Source: Bemisia tabaci
Taxonomy: Eukaryota > Arthropoda > Insecta > Hemiptera > Aleyrodidae
Assembly (NCBI RefSeq): GCF_918797505.1
Contig: NC_092798.1
Location: forward strand, 52,386,826-52,450,825
DNA length: 64,000 bases
Direction of reading: 5' to 3'
Shown here: positions 23,570-37,000 of the stretch, in pieces
How the letters are laid out: every line of letters begins with the position of its first letter
Position numbering within the stretch: position 1 is the stretch's first letter
Made by a program: the position numbers and the translations under genes
The notes under the pieces: model-generated
Told to the model about the DNA's origin: nothing
Database searches by the model: none
What the model saw: only the letters and a program-made list of their open reading frames with translations

Positions 23570-24879
23570 TCCAATAAGTAATCCATTTAGTCAGATGGTT
23601 GTATTTAAACTGTTCTAAATTAATAAGGAACGGTTTTAATTTAAATTTGCGTATCGAATAATTTTATAGCATAACATATAAATGTTTAAAAATTACATGC
23701 CTTTATCTATTTTTATGAAAACTTCACGTACGAAATACTTCCCTGCCTCCATTTGCTTATTAGTATTTTTCTCATTATTTTAATGTTTTTAGATTTTCAT
23801 CAGTGATAGGGTTAGCAGCTAATTCTACGTATAGAATTTTATCCTACTGATGCTTAGGAATGTAAAAATGAAGTCATGGAGTTAGGCTGAGGGGCCCCTA
23901 AGATAGAAAATCAAATTGCTGAATACAGCAGTAACAGCAATTTGGGGTCAAAAAGATTGATTTCTAATCGTTGACCCTAAACGCCTTCTAATACACTCGA
24001 GGACTGCAGGATGAAATTTCAAGATATCTGCGCTCTAAGTTACAATACAAGTTATGGGAAGAAAAAAAAATATTCTAAGTACCGGCAAACATTAGTTACA
24101 TATTGCATCAAAGTTTTAATTTTGCAATTTATCATTTTCTAATATTGAAACACATCCAAAAGGTTTCTGCTTGGAATTTTAAGTCTTTTACACACCACTT
24201 GAAACTGATTTAACCTCCCTGAGTGTGGTATATGGTTATACATTTTTTTTTTCCCCTCCTTTTTGCCCTCCCTGAAGACCCGATTGCCTGACTCCATCAC
24301 AAGTATAAAATATCCAAAAACAGATATTCAAGATATTTCCTCTTTCAATGTGTTCCTCTCTGCACTCTAGCTTTAAAATGCTTTGAAAAATAAATCACTA
24401 ATCTATCTTATTTGACTTGTTCTATTTGTCATGCCATGAATAATGTCCTTGTTAGGTTCATTAGAAAGGAAATACTATTTCTGGCTAATTTATAAAAGCT
24501 CCTATCTGCTCAGAGAAACTAATGACACTTATGATGTTACTCAAACAAGTCAGAAATGGCAGTTCCTTCCTACAAAATAGCTATAGCCCGATTAATCACT
24601 CTTTTGTAATGCAATGCATTGTAAGAGTTTTAATACTGGGAGGAGGACTTGTACCTAATGAATTCATTTACGCGAATTGTCCGTCACGTCATCTAAAATG
24701 GTTGGCAAATAAAAAGCGAGTGCCGAAAATGAAATCCTGTTGTTGGTTTTTTTTTCTTGAAGTAGGTAGGTCGAGAAGGGCCCAAAAAGTGCACAAATTT
24801 CAATTGAAGGCAGACAGTTCTCGAATTTTTTTTTTTAGAAGAATCTGTCGGAATTAGCCGGAAAATAATCGACCGTATA
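23570..24879. other. No recognisable gene
   Basis: AT-rich, poly-T and poly-A tracts, and only short chance frames. Confidence 0.45.
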
Positions 24880-25150
24880 CCCAAGATGCATTTCTCAACA
24901 GAAAAATCGCTTGCGATTTTATCGGGGATAAAATTACCAGGATCATCAACGTCTGAGCGATTATCCTCGATCTTATCGCGATAAAATCTCGATCTTATCG
25001 ACGAAAATTGATTAAAAATTCATCGAACCAAAAATTGCGATGTGTAGCGATTTAATCACCATACATCGCAATTTTCAATGCGATAATATCTCGATATATT
25101 GCCACCAATATAATCACGATAAACAATTGATAAAATAGCTATTTATCACG
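24880..25150 (-). repeat. Interspersed repeat rich in CGATAAAATC (inverted copy)
   Basis: The reverse complement of this segment aligns over its length with 26385-26670 (shared GAGGATAATCGCTCAGA, GTGGCAAT, TCGAGATATTAT). It contains repeated GCGATAAAAT words. Confidence 0.8.
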
Positions 25151-25584
25151 ATCAACAGCAAAAAGTCTGGAAAAAAAAAAAATTAGTCAAGAAGAGAAGG
25201 GTACTTAATTTAAGTCATTAGCGAACGAAAGCACCCAAAAAGCATGCACTCAATTTTTTTGGAAGGATGTTAGATAACACTCCGGTAGTGCTTAGCCAAC
25301 TAATTCACAGTGAAAGTTAGAATATCACTGTCCAAATTGCAAAGTTTCAAAATCTCCACTATTATTTCTTTCATCATGAAAGTCTCTTCATTGTTTTTTA
25401 CAGAACCAGGCCGGTGGTTTAGTCTTTCCCCAGGCAAATCAACAGAGTTTCGATTTATCTTTTATTTAGGTTCAAATGACTAGATTCCTTTATAAATCTC
25501 AATTTGAAGTTAAATTTTCAATATTGAAATAGTTCGATTTGGAAGCTAGGTGTGTGTTAAGTATGAGCCAACAAGGAGCAAAAA

Positions 25585-25750
25585 CAGTGGCGTGGCGTAT
25601 ATTATGCCATGTATCGATTGATCTGCCATTTAAACCTATAGAAAAGGATCGATAAACGGGGTGTTTACAACGGACACCTTAATAATCGATTCTTTACCAC
25701 AGCTACAAATTGGGAAATATCGATAATCGATTATTAAAACCTCGCCACTG
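25585..25750. mobile_element. hAT-type MITE with 8-bp target duplication
   Basis: The left end is CAGTGGCGTGGCG and the right end CCTCGCCACTG. The flanks are identical 8-bp copies of AGCAAAAA (25577-25584 and 25751-25758). An 8-bp duplication and CAGTGGCG tips define hAT elements. The core holds CCATTTAAACCTATAGAAAA, shared with 39534-39697 and 40930-41094. Confidence 0.92.
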
Positions 25751-25819
25751 AGCAAAAAACCACAGTTGTTATATATTTTAGTTTAATTTTGCCTTAACTT
25801 AAGTATCTATCCTATTAAC

Positions 25820-26082
25820 TTAACTTATCATCACAGATAAAAACACGAATATTGAGCCAAAAACTATAGAAAATAATGACAATTGTAAGGATGAAGTAGA
25901 TGATGACGTATCGGATGGCAGTATGCTGGCAGCATGAGCCATAACTATTGCAATGTAGTTTTGTTCAAACTGCCTGTCAAGCAGATGAGCCCAGGGCCCA
26001 ACAGCGTAGACGCCTATATCATCACCACCGTGTGTTTCCCAGACCATCGGAACCATCGCCGAGAATTCGTATTGTGGATTTG
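25820..26082 (-). CDS. Alkaline phosphatase exon 8 (terminal)
   Basis: The acceptor is TTTTTCAG. It reads [20 protein letters not shown], with the His that binds Zn, then [19 protein letters not shown] Ser-rich stretch (SDTSSSTSS) and a hydrophobic tail ([18 protein letters not shown]) follow, then the stop. The last part is the expected GPI-anchor signal. Confidence 0.95.
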
Positions 26083-29000
26083 CTGAAAAATTAAAAGAAA
26101 TTACTATATCATTAGTTGCATACTAGTACTGTATCATTAGTTACTATATTATTATTTAATTTAAATTTAAAAAAGCAAGAAGTAGGTAAAATTAAATATT
26201 CTTTATGAGGAGATGAATAATCATTTTTAACTTTTAATTTATCAATATGGGTTTTTTCAATATTGATTTTTATTACGATTAAGTAATCACTAGTTAAACT
26301 GACAAACAGACATTTTCTGTAGAAGTGGGAGGCGTGTCCAGGAATTGCGCACGCTCATTGTAGTAGCCCACACCCAAATAGCAGTGATCGCGATAAATAG
26401 CGATTTTATCGGTGGCAATGTATCGAGATATTATTGCACTAAAAATTTCGCTATATGGCGATTGAATCGCTACACATTTCAATTTTTGATTCGATAAAGT
26501 CGCGATCAATTTTCGTCGATGAAAGCGAGAGTAAATCGCCATTTATCGCGATAAATTGCGGGGCGATAAAATCGAGGATAATCGCTCAGATGTTGATGGT
26601 CCTAGCGATTTTATCGCCGATAAAATTGCAATATATCCTGATTTTTCCGTTGAAAAATGCTACTTGGGGAGTCAGCTGTTTCTTGGCCAAATGGATTGGC
26701 ATTGACGCCAATTTATATTTGGATTCTCATGAATTAAATCAATCAATCGTTCAGTGTAAACGTCTGATTTTGGCTTTTATGGACCTTCAATAGCAGCTCC
26801 TGAATTTCTCTGTTACAGACAGTCTTGTAGATACCCATTATTATCATACTATTTGGACCGTTTTATGCAGAAAGGAACTAAGCCGCAGCAGCTATTGCCA
26901 AATTTAATCAGGCAATTCAGTGTTGCACATGAAAAGGGTTGTGCGGAATTTTGTACTTTCAGTGAACTTTTTACATAGTACGAAGCAAATTCCTTGAAAA
27001 TTACAAGGAATCCGCACAAACGTAATCTTGTAAAAGATGAAACTGCCCGGCGGGCAAAAGCTGATGTGGCTTAGTTCCTTTCTACTAAACGCGGTTCATT
27101 TAGAGGCTTGTCATCTTTTACCCCCCCCCCCCCCCCCCGAATGCCTTTATCTATCATCTGACCTCTAATCAAAGACATTTTTTCCCGAAGTTTAACCAAA
27201 AGCAGCGTATTTTAAGAAAAAAAAAAGGTGGTGGGAAGTTCGTCCGAAGGTCAAAGTTTGAAGGGAAAAATCAGGGAATTTGAAGATAAAGAAATTATGG
27301 CAACCCTGGAACAGTGAAAAACATTTTCACGAGTGGGTTTGGTCAAAATTTGTAACCACTACCAACCTCAGTTACAATAAAACGAAATTCCCTCTGGGCG
27401 ATGGTGTGCTTACAACATTTGGTTCTCATGCTGGCAGCAATGACAACCACATCCAAAGTTCTCGACCCACCTCCCAAGGTGGGTTGAAAAGTTGATGGAT
27501 GAAAACTGTGGCCAAAATTCATCAAGCAGCTAAGTTTAATTCTTGACAGTATCAGAGCGTTTTTCTCCTTTGGTTTGCAACTCTGCCCTAGTAGCAATGG
27601 CTCTTAAAAAAATTCTACAAAAAGTTGTCAAAAAAAATGTAAAAACTTGTAAATTTTAAGAGTTCGTAAATTTTAAGTAAAAAAATTCTTTAAATACTCG
27701 TTTTAAGAAACCCTTTTGGGGAATTCTTTTAAATAAAAAAATAGTGTTATTTTAATTGAAAGAAAACGTAAAATTTGCGTGAAAAACAACAAACTATATC
27801 CTCAATTTTAAGGGCTGCAACTTTTCCTTTTACCCTTTTCTGTTCACCACTTTTTTCTCCTCGTTTTTGCCCGCAGAAAGTTTATGAAAAAAAGAAATAA
27901 AATACGTAAATCTTACGTAAAAAATTTACTTAAAATTTTTGTTCAATTTTATGTAAAAAACCCCCAAAAGGGGTTTCCTGGTACGAATATTTTAAGAGTT
28001 TTTTTACGTAATTTTCAAATGGGTTTGAAGTAAATCTTAAGTTCTCTTAAAATTTACGAGTTTTTTACAACTTTTCTCAAGAGCCACTGCTACGAGGGTG
28101 CCGATCTCGTTGAAGAAATCGAGGAAATCCACTGGCGAAACTTTGCCTTATGAAGGCCCCACGAATGAAAAAAACTCACCGGTTTCGTCGTTGGTGAGAT
28201 TGTAGCGGGTGTGAGCGACGGGGTCCTCGTACTTGGTCTTGGCGGGTCCGTTGGCGTAGCTGAGCGTGGAGTAGGGCTTCCAGTCCAGGTCGGAGAGCTC
28301 GTCCGAGAAGCCGAAGATGGAGTTGCCGCGCTTCGGGTACCCGTTCATCGTGAAGGAGTGCGAGTGGTCCGAGGTCACGACCACGAGAGTGTCCTCCACG
28401 CTCGTCATCTTGAGGGCCTTCACGACGGCCTTCTCGAACTCGATCGTCTCGACGAGGGCCTTGTGGGCCAGGTTGTCGTGGTGCGCCAGGTCGATCTTCC
28501 CGCCCTCGACGAAGAGGAAGAACCCTTCCGGGTTTCGTTCCAGGATCTGGATGGCCTTCTCCGTCATCTCCTCCAGGCTTGGTTCCTCCGTGTGGTCCGC
28601 GTCCACGTAGTAGCTCATGTGGTCCATCCTGAACAGGCCTGGTCACCGGGAAAAATTCCATTACATTTTGCCAGTGGCGTAGACAGAGGGGGGGGGGGGG
28701 TCCGAGGGGTCTGGACACTCCCCCCGCCCAAACCTCGTTAATTGTACCCTTTTTAGTGTATTTTTTACTTTTGGAGGGCAGACATATAATAATATTAGAG
28801 ACGTACATAAAATAATGTAAATTTACCGTCACGTTTTTGAATGGACACCCCCCCCCCCCCTCCCAAGGATTCCTAGCTACGCCACTGCATTTTGCAACAA
28901 GGAACCACTATTTTTGATCCATTTTAGAAATATAACATACATATACCATTGGTTTCCCCATGCAGATATTTGCTCTTATGGGAGAGCCAGGGATAGTTGT

Positions 29001-31002
29001 TCCTTTATGCAAAATGTAATCCAATTCACGTTTAACGAAGTTCTTTGGGAACAGAAACATTTGAATTGCATTCAGCGAAAAGGAACCAGCGCTATTACAG
29101 CGTTTTCAAAATCGTGCAAATTCTCCTTTCTTTTAAAAATACTGAATATTTGTACAGTATTCAAATTCACACGTTTATTTTCCCTTTAAAATTACCTATT
29201 CAATGGTGGGAAACCAAAACTATTCGTCATTCTGAGAGATTTTTTGATAATTATGAAGAGGCAACATTTTAAAACTTGGGAAATTCTTGGTGAGGCAACT
29301 TGCCCTACCTAAAATCGATACTTTTAATGAATTCGAATAGCGGAACAACAGCTAGTGTTGCCAACTTTTAAAGTCGCTACTGATAAGAAACCAAAAGTAA
29401 CCTAAACGTGCGGCGAATATCCTTTAGTTCGTTTTGTTTTGGGTTACATTGACTAGATCTGTAGGTTGAACACTTGCAGCCTCGTTATAAATCAGGCGCA
29501 AGCCGCTAGATTCGAACTGGCTGCACGCCGCGTTAAGGAAAAACGCCGTATGAGCCATCAAGCGGCGTTACCAAATCGTCTTTAGGAAATCACGAATTTT
29601 CGGAAGAATTTGTGAATATTTTTCTCCCGATATTTCAGATGATTTTGTTCGCTATTTCACCTAAAGTTCCTGAAAATTTCAAGGGAAAATATTCCTAATT
29701 TTTCTCAAAAATAAACATTTTATCGAAGGAAATTTGGCAACTCTCGAATGATCATACGGCGTTTTTCCGTAGCACGGCAGTGCAGTGAATGTTCAATCTG
29801 AAGCTCAAAATAAAGCTGCGTAGGATCTAACCCATTACGGTAAAATCGTCGGAGTTTTTCTTAATTTTGCGTTCAAGTCTCCTGGCAATCACGATGACAG
29901 CCGAGCTAATGAGGTGTAAGAAACGATAAAAAAAAAGCATTGCGCGACATTTTTTTCAGCTTAAGCCCGTGTCTCGCTCTCAAATGAACTCATCAAATGC
30001 AAGATGGCGATTGTTCATCAACATTTGACGGCCCGCCAACTTTTGATAGCGGACACGCGCAAAAACCAGTACACATCTCCGCCATCTTGCATTTGATGAG
30101 TTCGTTTGATAAAGATGCACGGGCTATACTGCCGTGCTAAGCAAGAACGCCGTAAATCCATCAAGATTTTCTCGCGTTTTTGGAACTTAACACTTTATAA
30201 AATAAAAACTGTTTTACCCATGCACCTCGAATTTTCAGGTTAAGTTCTTGATAGTATTTGCAAAAGAATTCTGTAAAAACATTGTCCCAAGGTACACAAG
30301 TTCTTCTGCTATGATACATTGTTTCCAAAAATTTAAAACGGTGTTTACGGCGTTTTTGCATTGCACGGCAGTATAGGCGGATCTAGGAGGAGGCGGGAGG
30401 CGGGCATAGAGGGCTTACCCCCCCCCCCTCCCCCCTTTCGTTAGAACAAAAAGGAAGAAACGGAGGAGAGAAGAAGAAAGGCCGGCGCTCATATTTGGTA
30501 CTTATTCATGAAAAAATTGATTCAAAGCGCATCTAAGATGCTTTCAAATTTCGAAAATTTTCTGGGAAGGCCCCCCGGACCCCCGTTTCACCCTCCTCCG
30601 TTCGCGGTGTCTAAATCCGCTTATGTTTTCTAGCGCAGCGGGCTTATCCTGGATTTTGGCCCGAAAAATATGGAAGAAATCACCACATAATCTACATGAA
30701 TAATTACCGAGTAAGTAATCTGTTTCTGCCGGATTGATCGCCATCAGTCCTGCTCTGTCTTGAACATACGTAGCTTTTTGTCCTGCCTTTCCCTCCTTCC
30801 ATTTCGTGATGAGGTTCTGCCCATCCGTCCGCGTTCCGTTGAAATCAGTAGCGTTGGTCAGGAAATGTTTGCGTCCTCCACCTAGTAAAACCTAAGACGC
30901 AAAAAATATCTAGTTGAGACAAATTTAAGCCCGTAAGCCACGTCCAGTTAGATCCTTACAGTAGAAAAACAAGGGGGAAACGGGAAACAAGGCTAAATTC
31001 CA

Positions 31003-31039
<37 letters not shown>

Positions 31040-34000
31040 GAGACGTTCAGTGTCGATCATTTTCGGTCAACGATGGCGGCATAGATGTGGCTTGTAATCA
31101 TTTTCCTCAAATTCCGGCCACCACCATGTAGGGATCAGGTTTTGCATCGTTTTTTAAATTAGTATTGTAACATTCCCGACTGAAAATGACTCAGTTTTGA
31201 GTTGAAACGTCTCGGTTTTTCTTAAATTGTGTATATTAGCCTCGTTTCCCGTTTTCCCCTCTTGTTTTTCTTCTGTTACCTTTGTCTCAAGCTGCTCTAT
31301 ATAAAGTATCTATGTTAGATCCTTATTTGACAGAGAATTCTGTTAAAAAATTCACCAAGGAAAGGCTCACGTTTCTTAGAAACATCAAAATATGAAACGA
31401 AATTTAAAAAAACACCGCAATCGAGGTCCGTGGTTTACGCGTCAATTCATCTAGTACACCGTTTTCATTCATTGTCATCGGCCGAAAATCTCGATAGTGC
31501 ACAATTGGACTGCATTTTGCAATTTGGAACCATAAATTCTGGCTCTTCTGGAAAAACACTGATGTGCACAGGGAAACTGGCACATACGTTGTTTTTAAAC
31601 CGGGCTAGAATTTATAGTTCCAAATTAATTGCAAAATGTAGTCCATTTGTCAATGCCAAACGTCTTGATACAACTATTCGTGCTTTGAAGATGTATATGT
31701 TGCGTATACGACGATTTGAAGGCGCGCTCGATCTGCAATCTTAACACTACAGTGAAGCGCTTATTTGTCATCAGAAGGTCGCTATGATAAGAAGATATAC
31801 TACGTGTGAAATGTCGACAACGACCCCCTTCTACCTGGAATCACCGCCGTTTTATTTTGGTTCCCAGTGGTCGCCGTGTTAACCAGTTACTCTTTCTCTA
31901 AAGAGACCATGAAATACCGTGTTTTGGGACTTATTTCGCTGTTTGTGATTGAAATTTTTTTTCCAATGGACTAATCGATTTTTGTCTCTATTTTTAAAGG
32001 ACTTACTCTCTATTGTTAGAAACCATCAAACGCACTATCGGGAGAGTATGGATCCAATCGAAAAATAAAAACATGCGATTGACGTCATTCGATCGACACC
32101 AATTCGATCGATTCGCGGGTTTGTCGATCAAACCATGGAGTTTTCAATCAAGTCACGAGATTGTCAATCGATTCACGGGTTTTGTCGACCGATTCATGGA
32201 GTTGTGGATCGAGTCACGAATTTTTCGATCGAGTCACTTTGTCGATCGATCCTCGGTTGTCGATCGAATCGGTGTCGTTCGTATCAAGTCGATCGCATGA
32301 CGCGGACCGGTTCACTTTTTTATTTTTCGAATGATTCATGTGGATCGAATGCGCACCATGATGTGGAATCATGTTCTTACCCGCATATCCTTTCCTGGTG
32401 CGTTGTACACAAGTTGGTGTGCGATGTCCTTGGCACTGCAGCCCGCTGGGATGGCCGAATCAGTTTCCCATTCCCTGTCTGCTGAGTGTGCGTAACCACC
32501 CGATGGCGATGCATGCGTAATTCTCGTTGTTGTTACGCTTCCTGTCCATTTTCCCGCGTCTTGGGCCCACTGATCTGCGAAAAAAGGTCAAAATTGATGG
32601 ATTTTTAAATAAAGAACCAGGGTTCTGGCTAAACGAGGGGGTCGAGGGGTCAAGTCGTAGCTCCTCTGACGTAAAGGCGTATCAGCATTCAGCATGAGCC
32701 TCGGAAAGCATAGAAGCATTTGGAGATCAGGGCTCACGTGCTAATGGAGATACGCCCTCTAGTCAGAGGAGCGACCAAGTGCCCCTTCGAATCCATTACA
32801 CTATCCGTTGATAATATCAGGAGGAAACATGTTACGCAGTTCTCTTTCCTTGTCTGCTGGCTCATTGTAGTCTTGCCAAAATCGTGCAACGTTTCCTTTG
32901 CTTTTGAAACAACTAAATGCATTTTTATTTTATTTTTTTTTATTTTATTATTTTTTTTCATGAAAGGCGAGGTATCGATAAAGGCAAATTTTAAGCCCTC
33001 GCTGAATTTCCTCAACTTCACGATTTTTTTGCTCATCAATTTTTACAATCTGCGTAAGAAAAATGCGTTTTTTCTGCTTACCGCTTCAAAATCAATACTA
33101 CGGCACAGGTGAACCTGAACCCTTAATTAGCAAGAGAAGTTATTCCACCCAACCCTTCCGCACAAGGCTGCGAGGCTAAAGTCTTTTAGTTTTTTCTGGC
33201 AAAAACTGTCAGATTTATGAGGAAACTATTCTGCAAAGGAGGAGTATCGATAAAGGTCACTTTTGGGCCGACCCGAATTTCCTCGACTCAACGATTTTTT
33301 GCTCACTGAAGGCCTATTTATACGGAATGCATGGCATGATCTGGTCATTTTTGTCTCTTTTCGGGTCTAATACTGGCTTAAACATGGGTCCGAAGGCCAA
33401 TTTTGACGAAAAATACGGATCTTCGGCATTCGTTTAGAATGCAGCAAAACTTGAATTTTTCGCCGAAATCGGGCGATTTTCTTCAGTGCGCTTTTCTTCT
33501 TTGCTTTAAAAAGCGGATCAATGAAGTTGAAATGAGATTTGGTCTTACTTATTGAAGTGACGTGGTTGGATTCGTTGATAGCGGCTCGACAATCACCCCG
33601 CCGCGCGCGACCGTTGAGCCCGACCGTGTAGTAAGCCCCTTTGACGCCGCAATGGTAGGCAGTCGAGGAACATGCCGAATCAGCCACCTGCGTGTCCGTG
33701 CAATATGTCTGCCAACAGAAAAAAAATTCAAAGAAATTCACACACTCCGAAATACATATCAAAAGATCTCATTAGAGCACCCCTAGAATTTCATAAGTCT
33801 CCCAAATGACATAGTTATTCCTAAATTACGTAACGCTCTAGGGAGAAGGAGGGGGTGGGGGTTGAGGAGAGTGTTACCCCATTTTGCTTTCAGTGTTAAA
33901 GGATGAGGGCCTACGTCACAAAGCGTTACAAGAGAGAGGGGGTCAAAAATGCCGGAAAACTGTGTTACGTAATTTAGGAACGGTCCCATGGGGCAACGAA

Positions 34001-37000
34001 AATATTAAAACAATGTTGCAATTGTTCTGTCATTAAATCGACTTTTTTTTACCGTTGCTCTAGTATTTTTAGAATGAGTGCCAGGAAGAAAACTACGGTG
34101 AAACTACTAGACTACTTGTCTCGTTTGTGGTTTCTCAAAATCTCCGTTCTCATTTGGTTTTTTTGAAAGCGAGCAAATCAATATATCATTCCTCGAAGTC
34201 TTTACAGAGTTTTCTTCGCACCGAGAAGAAAAATTACGCCAAGAATCGACGTCGAGTAGTTATCCTGTCCAAAAATGAAATATGACAGGAAATCTACAAC
34301 GTCGCAAACCGAGATCCGTGGTCTGGTGATTTCAATGTCGATGAGTGATTTCCAATGCAGAAGGAAGTTGCAACTTGTTTCATTTTATCACAATAAATTG
34401 AGAAAAGAAATGCTCCTTCAATTAGCAGATTGGCAACATACGTACATAACGCGCCTATGCAGTGGAAGCAATTTTACCTTGTTGGTAATGCACCCTATAC
34501 CACTCGTTTTGTTGCATTGCTGATATAACGATGGCTGAATCCGCAAAATGCGCATCTCCTTTGCAACGTATAAAAAATGTTCTATCATATGATTTAGTTC
34601 TCTAGAAAGAAACTGAGCGAAAAAACATCCTTTTAAAATTTTTTACGAGTATATTTGAGAAAGTGAAAAAAATTCGTAGAAAATTGAAAGGAAAAAAAAA
34701 ACAGCGAGTCGGGGTTTTCCACCAAAATAGAAGAAGCGTAGAATTTTCTATTTAGCGATTGGAGATACACAGTTTTCGATTTTAACCATATCGATATGAG
34801 ACTCAAAAATCGGATTCTTGGATCTCGACGGAAAACTCTAGCATTATCTTGTGCTTGACAGCGGGCCGATTATTGAAACTACGTCAGCACGACAAGACAA
34901 GACATAGCCTTATCTTTACCATGCAATATATCACATTTTGATGTCTTATCGGCCTGATTTAAACTTTCAATAATCGGCCCGCTGGTGTCCGTGTCTGCAA
35001 AATTGAAGGCGCCATGGATTCGGGAGAAAAGTTAAAAAATGATGCTCGATTACGTCTCTCCTATCTTCAGTTATGTTGCTCACGCAGTCCTTGAAGCAAC
35101 TCCACTCATAGACAATCGGAGCCATCACAACTTGGAAAAAGAGGATAGAAAAGGAGCCGCATCGATGACGGCGCAGAGATACAACTATTCGTACTCGGTG
35201 GATGTCCGTGTTGCGTCTGCAAAATTGAAGGCGCGATAACGCGTGACGTGAACTCGCAATGCTCCGCTCTGTTCTGCCAACGGCATCTCGCTCATCCGGG
35301 AGAGAAGTTAAGGGTCATTCCACACCTAGGTAGTCCAGGGGGAACTCTTTTTTTCCTTCAAATGCGACCCAACAATATTTAGTTTTGGATTCCTTAATAC
35401 TTCTAGTTTTTGGAAATATATGGGGTTTACCTCCGTTTTGTTTTTTTTCTCGCAACTTTAAAGTGTTTTGTAACGCCGTCGCTCAGCCTCATCTTACGGT
35501 AAAAAGAGCGACATTTTGGCAGCACCGTTTTCCGATGTTACTACCAAAACCAAGTTTGAGTTTATGTTTACATTTTTCAAGAAACAGATAACATGTGCAT
35601 CTATCATCATACATTTATGCACCTATACATTTTGTATCTAATCAATGCGGTTTATCGCATGCCAGTTCGACCACGTCAGTATTGAGCTTGACGAATCACC
35701 TTAAATATTTTAATATTTTTCGTTTTTTATAGAAAAACACTCCGATTCGTGTGCTTACCTTGGCCAAGCCAACGCTAGGAAAGTCCTCGAAAACTAGTCT
35801 TGTCTCTTCACCGGGTTTGTTGTTTAGCTGGCCCTTGAGGATCCTTGCCGCTGCCACGGTCGGCATTGACATCCCATCGCCCATAAACAGAATCACATTT
35901 TTCGCCCGATTCTTGTTCGGTTTCAGACGAAGGTTCATGTCCAAGGTTTTCCGCGCTGAATCCATCCAGTATGATGCGTCTGAAAATATGATTAAGTGCA
36001 ACTTTAAAGATGTTTCGCTGAGCATCGCTATGTTGTAATGCAGTAGGATCTGACAATTTGGCAACACCGGGTTTTTTCCATTTAAACCTATGTTAGGTAA
36101 TTGATTCTTGTCGGAGCATCTGGCCCCTCTAAGAATCGATACATTTCCATAGGTTTAAATGGAGGAAATCCGGTGTTACCATATCGCTGGATCCGTCAAT
36201 AGCCTTTACTAGCTCGGAATATCCGGGAACAAAGTCTGGAAACATACGATGTGAAAAATTTATTCGTAAAATCGAATTTTTATGCATCAAAATGTGATTT
36301 CGTCAGTAGACTTTGTGTAATTTTGAAACTTTGAACACACGCTCTCCGAATATGTTCACACTGCCTTCATGCACCTTGTCCTCCACGCCTCTCAAATAAT
36401 TAATAGCCTTTTTTTACTTTTCATTATTTTCTTTAAATGAAAAATAAATTATCAATATCATCATTAATTTTCACAAAATATTCTATACAGGATGAAGATA
36501 GGCCTGTAAACATTCCAATGAACAATTTTCAGATCTCATTGAAATAACATAAAATGAGAAGATTTGCGATGTCACAGATGGAAATGCTCGTTCTCCAACT
36601 TTCCGTCATCAAATTCTTCCAACGCCTTGACACCTACAACTATTCGTACTCGGTGAATGTCCGTGTTGCATACACGGGAAACTGAAGGCGCTACGCGCGG
36701 TCACGATCACTAAGGTCGCTAAGGGCATCGGGATAATGGGCACTTAGAAACATACATGCTTTGATCATGTCCACACAGATGATATTTATAAAAGAGAAAA
36801 CGGAGTGAAATTCGTTCCCACTGTAAGTGTGAATATTAAATTGGGGAAAAAAAACCTGTCTTTTCATCGTTTTGCTGGGTTTCCTCCTCATATCATCTGA
36901 GGAAAACGTTTTTATCTTCAACTTTTTGCAGAAGCGAAGAGAGCACACGAAGAGGCAATGAAGTAGAGGTCGTTATCCTCTATGTAAGAGTATAAATATG

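Noticed and set aside
27121..27138. Poly-C tract as a regulatory quadruplex
   Set aside because: A bare homopolymer between two MITEs; similar G/C runs occur inside several repeats here.
28176..28832. 218-aa minus and 176-aa plus frames over the phosphatase exon
   Set aside because: Shadows of the GC-rich exon 7; the true frame has all the alkaline phosphatase motifs.
32090..32310. CRISPR-like array
   Set aside because: Units are adjacent and diverged without unique spacers; this is a eukaryotic minisatellite.
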